A DNA stretch of 64,000 nt from Rhynochetos jubatus (Eukaryota; Chordata; Aves; Eurypygiformes; Rhynochetidae): positions 64,885,905 to 64,949,904 of the forward strand of contig CM050690.1 in the NCBI GenBank assembly GCA_027574665.1, given 5' to 3'. This document shows, one piece after another, positions 1-9,900 of the stretch. The position numbers and the translations under genes are program-made. Below the pieces are notes generated by a model. That model saw nothing but the letters and a program-made list of their open reading frames with translations, ran no database searches and was not told the origin of the DNA. How positions within the stretch are numbered: the stretch's first letter is position 1; the number at the start of each line of letters is the position of its first letter.

Positions 1-765
1 GCATTCAAGGGAAAGAAAAAAAAAGGCACCAAAACCAACACAAAAACAGTCAGTGAAAAAGCAGGGGATGAAAAAAACAGCAGATGAAAATAGGGGAAAG
101 GTTTTAGAGGCTGCAGGCTGTGAAGGGGTGGGAACTGTCTGAGCAGAGCAGGCAGCCGGATTGAGGGAGCGCAGGCAGCTAATAGGGGGTAGGTAGGTAG
201 AAAGCAAAGCAGAACGTAGTTTTCTTAAGGCATGCTTGCATGTGTGGCTTGCTTTCACCTTTGCATTTGCTAAACTGAGATCACCACACGCTTCCCCAAG
301 CCTGGCTTCTTCCTTGAGAAGGGTACAGAGTTCAGCAACATGGGATTTGTCTGTGGGTGAGACCTTTGAGGATTTACTAAATATACCCTCTGATATTTTT
401 CCAGAAAATATCTTTTCTCCCCAAATATCTGTATGTACAAATTCCAGCAGAACCCCACAAATTGGCTTCAGGCTTACGGTAAATTAGGAGTTAAATTGCT
501 GCTGTAAAGCAATTTTATCTCTGTGTTGGGCAGAGGCTGAAACTGAGTCATGTGTGCATATTTGGAAACGTCACACCCTCTTGTGTAGTAGACAAAGAAC
601 AAACTAGCTCCTTACCATAAACCTCATGCCTACAGGATGTTTCTGGAGGACAGATCAATCACTCTTTAGCCCCTTACAAAGGGGAAAAAAATCCCCTACA
701 AAACGTCTCTAAAGATGTATTAGAACAGCATCATTGTTTGTCTAGCTGGATTTCACCATACTACA

Positions 766-823
766 ATGAAGATACTGGTTTTCACTGGATTGCTCTCTCT
801 TACCTCCAGTTTTTTCACAACAG
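766..823 (+). CDS. F2RL2: F2RL2 exon 1, coding part (signal peptide)
   Basis: The ATG at 766 opens a 19-codon hydrophobic leader starting MKILVFTGLL, followed by a single G that completes an Ala codon with exon 2. The donor GTGAGT follows at 824. All PAR genes have this plan of one small signal exon and one large exon. The 5' UTR presumably lies just upstream, but its start cannot be placed from sequence alone. Confidence 0.9.
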
Positions 824-3582
824 GTGAGTCCTCCTTTCTGTATCTGTTCTATATTTTAGTCAATAACGTGGGCTTTTTGATGTTGGTGCTTTGCCAGCTT
901 AAATATGTTGTACATGCATCATTACAGAAAGCTACGCTCTAGGAAGTCTCACAGCAGATTCATTATTCTTCTGTTTCGGTGACACTTTACCTCCCCCCTC
1001 CCCGCCTTTGCCCAGACTTTCTATAAGGAATTTTATTTAAGGGATATTTCTGCGCTTACTAAAGACACAACTTGTCTCTAATATTTCTGTAGCGATATAA
1101 TAATCTTAAACCTGTGGAGTCTTGTTCTTTCTGCTTTAAAACATTCAACAGAATTACAGCTTCACAGATGGCGCTATTAGAAGGAAATTGTGACAAAAAT
1201 AACCACAGGGAATTATCAAATAAGCCACATTTTTTCCTTACTAATTTCAACACTGTTTGCAAACCAAGCTCATTTTCAAAGGCTGTTTTATATATACAAT
1301 ATATATGCACAAACATATGTCTTTTAAAGGGAGACTAAAATTAATTTTTTGGATTAACCACCCACAAAATTGCTGAAAGAAATGCAGTCGGCTAACTAAT
1401 TTCAAAACATTCTATCATATATCTGCCAGTAAGCATAGATGGAATAAAACACGGAAAACCGTTCTAGCAGGGAATGATAAAAAAAACCACACAAAAATTT
1501 TCCTCCAGATTTCAGTTCACTTCTGAATTTCAGTTTCAAGATTCATGCTCTAAGCTTTACACTAAGTCTTTTGGCATTGGACACAGCTAAGAAAACTTTT
1601 AAATTACCAAATTAATTATGCAGCTGCTTATTCTGCAAAGTCTATTTCGCAAAGTACTTTCTAAAACCGGATGTTGAACACATTTGTGCTTCATCTGGAA
1701 ATGTCAGTGGCTTTACAAAGTTCTCTACTAAAGACGTAGAAACAGGCATTAATGAAAGTGTCATCATTGGCTTTGCCACACACTATCTACTTACTGCAAA
1801 TTTCCCTGCTGTTTTATTTACTTATGAATAGATTTGATTTAGTATCAGTCCAAGCATTTATATTCCATTTTCAAGTTTAACTGTCCTTCCTAAAGAAGCT
1901 GAAAAGACCTGGTTTGTTTTCGTGAGAAGCTGAAGAATACACAGCACTAACATCAATTTGATATGCAAGAGACCAAAACATTGAGGGTTATTTCAATTTT
2001 CTAATTTGAAAGTTTCAGCCTGTGTTAGGCAAGACAGCACTTTTTACATCTTTTGTAGTCAAATGTTTCATCCCAAAGAGACAAGGGTAGTACAACCACT
2101 TCCTTTAGACATTCTGATAAAGCCTAGACCAAGGCTGCTTCTTATATGCTGAACTACCAATGTTGCTACTACTGGGCAAAACCCTCTGGCAGTGATAAAG
2201 GTTACACAAGTGTTGGCCGTTTTTTGCCGGAGATTATTGAATGCATCTGAAATGCAGAAAGATCAGCTTAACATTAAATTCATGCTACGCTTATGGTTGC
2301 TTGTGAAATGACAGTAAATATTGTCCTTGAGCACATTTGATATGAACACCCAAAGCGAATAATACCACCAGATCTTTTAAACATACATATTGCTTTTCAC
2401 AGGAGGAATACCCTTCTCCTTATCTGAAAGTGAGTTATACTGCTAATCCAGGAGTTTGCCTTTTTTACTAATTTTAACCTTTTTTTTTTTAAAGCTTCCG
2501 AATTTTCACTGAATGGCTCTGCAATTAAAACCGTGTCTCTTATCAAGACTTTCCGTGGAATTTCAGCAAGAGACTACGATTACATCCCCCCTTATGCTAT
2601 AGAAGGGGAGACAAAGACCATCCATGTCAGAGAACACAAATGCTCTTCAAAAAAGTCAAATGACTCCACTTTAACAGAAGTGAACAACACCACGTTAGAG
2701 TACCTGAACAGTTCTCTGAGCACTAAGCTAATACCTGCTGTCTACCTTGGTGCTGTTTTATTGGGTGTACCATCTAATGCCATCATTCTGTGGATGCTGC
2801 TCTTCCGGATCCGGTCCGTGTGCACTGCCATTCTCTACACAAACTTGGCAGTTTCAGATCTGCTCTTCTGCATCATGCTACCCTTCAAAATAGCATACCA
2901 CATCAACGGGAACAACTGGATTTTTGGGGAAATGATGTGTCGAACTACCACCGCAGTGTTTTATGGCAACATGTACTGCTCCATTCTGCTGCTTACATGC
3001 ATCAGTGTCAGCCGCTACGTGGCCATCGTTCACCCCTTCACTTACAAGAACCTGCCAAAACGTGCCTATGCCATCGCGGTTTGTGCTACTGTGTGGACCA
3101 TTGTCTTCTTGTACATGCTCCCGCTTTGCATAATGCAGCAAAGTTACTATGTGAAACAACTGGGCATTTATACCTGCCATGATGTGCACCATGCCTGTGA
3201 AACAATATCTTCCTTCCAGTTCTACTACTATGTTTCTTTAGCTATCTTTGGGTTTTTAATACCTCTTGCGGCTATTGTTTTCTGCTATGTCTCAATTATA
3301 CGAACACTCAAGACTCAGGAATGGTTCTGGTACGTTAAAATCAGTGTTTTGATCCTTATTATCTTTGCTATTTGCTTTGTGCCAAGCAATATTATCCTTA
3401 TTATTCATCACATTAACTATTACTACTACAGCACAGATGGGTTGTATTCTTTCTACCTAATTGCTTTATGCCTTAGCAGCCTAAACAGTTGTCTTGACCC
3501 TTTTCTTTATTTTCTGATGTCCAAAATCAGAAGTCAATCCAATATTTATCTAACAATGGTTAAAGTGTCCAGAGAGAAATGA
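766..3582 (+). CDS. F2RL2: F2RL2, protease-activated receptor 3 (two exons, complete)
   Basis: Class A G-protein-coupled receptor of the thrombin-receptor family at the plasma membrane. The coding sequence joins 766-823 to 2495-3582 and gives 381 residues, close to the 374 of human PAR3. Residues 1-20 form a hydrophobic signal peptide. K37|TFRG matches the known PAR3 thrombin cleavage and tethered-ligand site, and the following DYDYIPPY (46-53) resembles the hirudin-like thrombin-binding patch. N-glycosylation sequons follow (NDS, NNT, NSS). Seven hydrophobic segments lie at about 98-123, 132-153, 168-193, 212-233, 260-286, 301-325 and 336-362. The family ECL2 motif CHDV, the TM3 cysteine and the DPFLY form of NPxxY are present. 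The DRY Asp is Ser (SRY). The C-terminal tail is short, about 20 residues. In mammals PAR3 acts in platelets mostly as a cofactor for PAR4. The gene lies antisense inside an IQGAP2 intron, an arrangement also seen in mammals. Confidence 0.96.
824..2494 (+). other. F2RL2: F2RL2 intron 1
   Basis: A phase-1 intron of 1,671 bp bounded by GTGAGT (824) and a T-run followed by AAAG (ending 2494). It is AT-rich. I see no repeat that I can name and no second gene in it. Confidence 0.9.
2495..3582 (+). CDS. F2RL2: F2RL2 exon 2 (tethered ligand, seven TM segments, stop)
   Basis: The exon follows a T-rich tract and the AG acceptor at 2493-2494. Its first two bases complete the split Ala codon, so the frame enters at 2497. 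The open frame also contains a GTG at 2533, but this is an internal Val and not a start. The exon carries the thrombin site, the hirudin-like patch, all seven membrane segments and the TGA stop at 3580-3582. Confidence 0.96.
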
Positions 3583-4043
3583 ATTTAGTTCTATATTTAC
3601 ATTATTGGAATTAGGATTTTGTATAGTATTAACCCATGCAGCAACAAACCTCAGGTGCAATTAAACTGAAATGTCTTCAGAAATACACTTTTCCAACTCT
3701 GTAATTTTATCAGGTGTATTGCAACATCTGGTGTACTTAGATTCAGGGAGGTGGCTCTTCCTTCTCAGACAATCACTTTCATGGCCACAGAGGAGAGACT
3801 AGAACATCAGTCACCTCAGCCTCTGAACACCAGAAAAGGAACCAATATCCAAACAGCACTTTTAGGCCCATTCATGATTTCCAAATAGTTCAAACAAGCT
3901 CTCAGCCCACAATCACTGCAGGAACAGTGATATGGAAACAAGGTTTTGGTGCAGTGGAAATGGGAACAAGTAAAAGCACTTCCTATATGCCTGGGAACTG
4001 CTGAGCTTTGCAGCCAAGAACAAATGCTGCCCTGGATATTGGA

Positions 4044-4049
4044 AATAAA
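4044..4049 (+). terminator. Candidate polyadenylation signal, proximal
   Basis: AATAAA lies about 460 bases after the F2RL2 stop. Use of this site cannot be judged without transcript ends. Confidence 0.35.
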
Positions 4050-4530
4050 AAGCCAGAGTCTCCATAGGTTCAAGGACCAGTAAATCTACAGCCGTAGACA
4101 TGAAGCCTGACACTTCCCAGGCAACATCTCCTATGAGGCTGCTTAACCAGCTTTGCACTGGAGACTTGTTCTTCCGCTTTGTCAGCGCCTGCACTCATCT
4201 GGCCCATGAGGATTGCTGGGAGCTAGCCCTTATCAGTGTGAATCCAGGCATGTATTATTCTTGCTTGGTAAGCAAAACAGGGAAGCTATTTTATAGTATT
4301 GTCTATTTCCACATCCTCACAGGAAATACCTACAGTGTTACAAGCACTGAAGCTAGTAATGATTGATTGTCCACATTACTGAAGCAAAGGGTCAGCTTTT
4401 ACATTTACAAAAACTCAAAAGCTACATATACACTGAGTGTTAAGTTTCTACAAAATGACCTCAGTGGTTGGTGTTTATATTTGTAACTGCAGCGTCAGTT
4501 CAATAGTTGTATTGTAAAAAACTTTACCTA

Positions 4531-4536
4531 AATAAA
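4531..4536 (+). terminator. Candidate polyadenylation signal, distal
   Basis: AATAAA lies about 950 bases after the F2RL2 stop, in the sequence AATAAAATAA. It would give a 3' UTR of about 1 kb. Confidence 0.4.
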
Positions 4537-4560
4537 ATAATTTGCACTGGAAAATGTCTT

Positions 4561-6793
4561 CAAAGAATATATAGCTTGCTAAGACTCCCCCTCTTCAATT
4601 TCTTCTGGCTTCTAATTGAAGTTAGTTTTAATCATGCCATTCCTTCACCATGAATAAGAACAGATTTTAAAGCTAACTTTAAAATAATCCAGATATTATG
4701 CAACTATTGTAAACAGAAAATATGAACCTAACCGTAAAAACTATGTGCCTATCACACAAAAAGTAAAAATAACACAGGAACCATACATCTGTAACTTTTC
4801 AGGTATCCATAATACACTGCCTAACATGGGGTTTTTCTTCAGTGGGATCTGAATACACTTGATTTGGAATGGCCTTGAAAACTGCTAGAAGCTGTGGTTT
4901 AACATTACAGGAATGAGTAAATAAATCCCAGGTTTGCACTTTCAGTTTCAAGCAAGGAACAAGTAGTTGTGACCTGAGATTAAAACCTATAACGGGTACT
5001 GAGAAATTTGGGTGCATACTGTACTTCCCCAAAGACACCAGAGCTACAGGGACGTGACAGCAGGCTGGTTAGAATAAGCATGCAGGTTTGACCCGTATGT
5101 TTTTCCAGACGACGCCAGGGAACACAGGAAGTTCACGGGCAGGTCTATCTCATCCTTGTAAATCAAATACTTCCTTTTACCACAGCTCACTCTTAAAACA
5201 TGCTAAATACAATTAAAAGCAGATCTGCTTTATAAACAGGGCTCAGAAAAAGTAGGGGATAGACAGACTTTAAACTTTACACTATCTTTTCAAGTATTAT
5301 TGGATTTTTTTTTTAAAGGGAAGTTCAATCTAAACCGTATCTTTACCTAAAGAATAGTGATGTCAAGAGGAGATGTTTTAAGTAGTGGTCAAAAGAATGC
5401 AAAAGCAAAATACTTCAGGAGACAAAGGCCAGCAGATGTCTAACAACATCATGAATTTTTGAGGAAGATTTCAAAAGAAATGGCACAGATTTTGTTCCAA
5501 AACTTTGAAACACCCATTTGTTTCCCATCAGCACATTCACATAGGAAGAAGAGCAGGCACCAAGTTTACACCCAGGGAGCACAGTGGCAGTTGGCAGGAG
5601 CGAGCCAGGGCAGGGCTCTGCGTGTTGTAGGTGTGCTGTGCCTTGGGGACATCCTGGCTTATGACACATGCACGAGATGCCTGGCATGTCCCAGTCCAGC
5701 ACTGCGCAGCCATTCTCTGCATGAAAATACCAACCCTGGCCCTTCCAGGATGGGTAAAGTTGTCAGCATGCACTAAACCTTCCCCACGGAAGGGAGGAGG
5801 CTTTCCAGAATCCAGGGCTCAGGGAAACCAGCCCTAACCTGGAAACCCAAGCTAGAAATTGAATGTGCAAACACCTTCTGGAAGCTCTGATAGTGGATTG
5901 CAGAAACACACTGTTTCACAAGCAGGTACCACAGGTGAGGTGGCAAGATAGCTGCAAGGTATTTCTACAAGCCAAAGTTCAGGGACTTTCTCCAGCTGAC
6001 CATATTACTTTAGGAACACATTATGTGAGTTTTAAGTGTCTTTTCCATACACTGGACATTAAGTGCTGTGCTAGTACCTTTGGCTAATGTGTTCAGTCAC
6101 ATCCTGCAAGTCGTTACTGATCTTTGTTTACACTTTCCTGAGCTGTGATGCTAACCAGGACACTGCTTTGGGGGAAGCAGATAGCAGTATCCTGCTGAGA
6201 TAGGTTTAAACTGAAGGCACATACAAGGCAGCCAGTACATTGTTACATGATAAAGCCAGAACAGAAATATGTGCAAGTCTCCACTATTATAAAACACCAA
6301 TTTTGAGCAACTGAGACTGCTCAACAAAGTGTTTCCCAGAGGTTTGTTAAGGAAAACCATGACTCCTTCAACATGACTATGACTCCTTCCTGGCAAAACC
6401 CTCAGTTCTTATCCATAGGGTAACTACCTGCCTGACACACAGTCTAGTAAGTAGATCCTTGCACAAATTCATAAATACATCAGGGCCACTGCTGCCCATG
6501 TTTTGTAATAGCTGCAGCAACCTAGTAGAATTAAAAATAAACAGGGGTCCATCAAGTCAGTAGTGACACACATGTGAAACATGTCTTAGTATTAACACAT
6601 TGAGAATTAATCCCTTTTGCCACTCAGAATAAGTTGTAGTGGAAAATTACCTAGTGCCAGTTCATGGTCATTGGTTTATTTACAACCCCATTGGCACAGC
6701 TAATCCAAACACTAGGGAACAGGACAGGGATGCACGTAAGTGAAAAGAATTGTCATTTCAGTTCTGACAAACAGCAACAGTCAAAGCTCTAAC
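4561..6793. other. Intronic sequence of IQGAP2 between F2RL2 and the first IQGAP2 exon met
   Basis: No coding exon was recognised. I searched by eye for the next expected IQGAP2 exon (the segment after the last repeat, normally leading to the WW domain) and did not find it. Short open frames here look like chance. Confidence 0.6.
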
Positions 6794-6957
6794 CTTGCAT
6801 TTCTGCGCTTTGGCGTGGTACAGGACATCCTGATAATGCCTTGCGTTTACTGGTCTCACATCCTGCAGCTTGGCGGTGGGCAACAGAAGGGTTTCTAGAG
6901 TTCTCTCAGGATTTCCTTGGTCAATTGCTTCATTAATGTGGCCGATTGCAATGATTC
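6794..6957 (-). CDS. IQGAP2: IQGAP2 exon: IQGAP repeat 5 (last IQGAP2 exon in window)
   Basis: 164 nt: RIIAIGHINEAIDQGNPERT, LETLLLPTAKLQDV and HYQDVLYHAKAQKCK, a textbook repeat. The acceptor is TTTCATAG. The donor is GTTAGAG, which matches the consensus less well than the other donors here. The exon ends on a codon boundary. The next exon, expected to encode a VLWLDEIQ-like segment, was not found to the left and is presumably outside the window. Confidence 0.95.
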
Positions 6958-9900
6958 CTATGAAACGAAAAGTTATTAAAGACATAGTTATCAAAGAAAG
7001 ATGCAGCTTATCCTATATTAGGTACAAACAAAGCAATAACATGAAGAAGAGAAAAAAATCACGTAAAAGAAGCAGAGGCGGCAGCAGCAGCAGCTGATTT
7101 AAAATAATTTTTGCTCAAATATTCATGTAAAGCTATTAAGTTGTACAGTATTCCCTCCTACCACAGTTATTGGTTAGAGGTAGATCGATCTACCTCTTCA
7201 TGAAAGTCAAATTTATCCTTGATGAAAAAAGTAAACCAGACTTCCCTACTTTCAGGACAGGAGTAGCTACATGAAGCTTAAAGAAAGGGTGGGTGTCACA
7301 TCTAACTATGTTCACTTACATATTGGCTCACAATACTGAAAGACTTATTTTCAAGTGATTTCAGGCCAGATTACGTGAAACCCTGCTTTGGACAAATATA
7401 TACCTCCCAGGAACAGCATTACATAGCAACTTAACCTAATTTCTTTGAATTCCATCTTAAATAACCAGTCCAATAATACCGACCTTGTGAGAAATCACTT
7501 GATTGTTCAGACCAGTGGCAGTCAGGACTTTGGTCAGCAAGTTACATGGCTGTTGTATTTAATAAAACCTCTAACTTATTTTCTTCAGACTGGCCTCAAC
7601 ATTTTGAAATCAGCTTCCTCCTACCCCCAAACAGTGCTGAAATGCGCTGCTTGGCATACTTTCTCCCCAAAGCCACCCTAGAAGGCCACCAGCCAAGGGC
7701 TTCTCCATCACCTGTGAGGAATGGCATTCCTGCCAGCAGCAGATTGTCTCTCACCAAGTCTCTCCCACATCCATCACAGCCTAGCTGGTGGGGTCACAGA
7801 TCCATGCCCTCACAAGGCTTTGGAAGTGAGCAGTTTTTCTGGGATGCTACCAAAGAGGGAGCATGCAGGCATGTGTGCTTGTGTATGGAGAGGCCACTCT
7901 TCTTCCTCCACCCTCTGCTTCAAATAACCATACCCAGGCAGAGGCCAGTGTCACTGAAACCAAATGCAGCTATTTTCAGTGATGAAGACTGACTCCTAGT
8001 GCAAGGCCACCTTCCCTAAGGCCCGTTTCAAGTCCTAGAGACTGCAGAGATTTGGACAAAAAAAGTTATTATGTCAGTCAAACAAACTGCTCAGCATCCC
8101 ACCCTGCCAGAGGGCACACATTGCAACCGAGCCACCAGAGTCCACAGCCACCACTTGACGAGCTTTGTGAAGCAACAATCCAGTCAATTTTAGCATTTCT
8201 GTAACACAAAGCTTCCTTTACCAGCAGTAGCACACACAACACTGACAGAAGTGCAGGAAGGGCACACGCACCATTGCATCAGTGCCACCTTGGAAGCAGC
8301 CTGGGCCTCATAAAGGCTCCAAAACTATACTCCAAACTGCTTCCCAAATCGCAAGTGGTGTGAAAGCTGCCCTCTCCCTTCCTTGTTCCAGCAAATCAGG
8401 CATAACTTGATAGCCTCAAATTTTTAGGGGGGAGGAGAAGGATGACAAAAATTAAATCATACTTCTATATCCTGTGGAGAAACTTGGTCCTTTAGCACTT
8501 CTGAAGCCTGAATGACCAGCTATCACATTCAAAGTAACACATATACCAACCTATTTTAGGGCAATGCAGTTACATTCGGCTTCAAAACAAAATTCTATAT
8601 TCATTTATGTTAGAAAAAATGGGCACAAGAAGCTACTCTCAGAGGGGCATTCAAGTTACCTAAAATGAGGGCAGGGCAGATAATTGCGCTGTGTAACTTC
8701 TTACCAATTCCTTTGCGAAAAGCAAAGGCTTGAAAATCATATAACATTAAAACACTTTTCCACAGGACACTACCTGTAATTTCTTTCCCTAACCCCCAAT
8801 ATGCTCTTTGCTCACAATTTCTGCAAAATCCCCCAAACGAGGCCATCCGGTGCAAATATTGAAAGATACTGCCAAGTGGTCAGAACCACAGAATTTGTAA
8901 CACTGCAGAAGACAGGCACCCTATGATAACTTTCAGTCAGCCAAAACATAAACAGAAATACTTCAAGGACATTTAAAGACCAACAGGTGTCCAAAATTAT
9001 TTAACACTCTTGAAGAGTGTCTGTACAAGGCCATTCAGCGTAGAAATCTATGTACCAAGGACCAGTCTATCATCTCTGTGGGTGATGTAGAGGAAGAATT
9101 ACTTACTTTCATTTTCTTCTTGAATTTGCATATTAACCATGTCAATGCAGTTCTGGATATCATTCCAGCTTAAATAATCTTGGCCTTGAGATGAAGCCTC
9201 TGACTTAATAGACAATAGTGTATCAGCATAACTATAAGAAGATATAAAATACATAAGTGTATTTCATATACAAGATAAACTGGCATAAAGAATTAGTCAG
9301 ATGTATCATCCATCATTTAGTGCCTAGCATTTTTTTCAATGAATGAATTTCAAACTCATCTCTTGCCAGAAATCATAAAGACATGCAAGCTGCCTTGCTG
9401 ATTCTATGCATGCATTTCAGGATCTGAAAAAAATGGCTCTGCACAATAACAGAGCACTTTTCTTGGCAATGTGGGTGACGTTAATACATACACTTGACAT
9501 ATACTTTATTGTATGGCATTACAGGTAAATTTGGTAGGCTTCTTGCTACACTAAGTCAAAGACCAGTATTTCTGCTCTAATATCAGGTAGCAGCACTTTC
9601 TGCTACATCCATGCTGCCTCCATAATGAAGAATGATGGGCCATGGGAAGAGGAAGGGAATAGAAGTGACGCTTCTCTTCCCCAGAACTCAAGGTCCTCCA
9701 AGCACGTGCTCTGTAGCCTGTGCCTACTCTCAGAAGGGTCAGAGATCAAGATGAGGTGGCAACCTTCACAGTAGTGTAAACACAAGTATAAATAAGTTAA
9801 ATAACTTTCATATTCCTCAATCAAGCATACAACTGCCACAATATGTCAGGTCTAATCCCTGTCTTCTATATCAAGCAGAAGCCTGAGAAATGAATGGTTG

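Larger units (their letters stand above)
3583..4560 (+). other. F2RL2: Probable F2RL2 3' UTR
   Basis: Sequence after the stop has no sustained coding frame and contains two canonical AATAAA hexamers, at 4044 and 4531. The transcript end probably lies shortly after one of them. The boundary is an inference. Confidence 0.5.

Noticed and set aside
2533-2535. GTG as a possible start of F2RL2
   Set aside because: The open frame extends upstream to a clean acceptor at 2493-2494, and the signal-peptide exon at 766-823 joins it in phase. GTG is an internal Val.
2790-3192. Open frames of 104 and 130 codons overlapping F2RL2 exon 2 in other frames
   Set aside because: They are shadows of the conserved receptor frame and have no domain signature of their own.
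3583-6793. A further IQGAP2 exon (expected VLWLDEIQ-like segment) between F2RL2 and the repeat 5 exon
   Set aside because: No matching sequence with splice sites was found on the - strand by eye.
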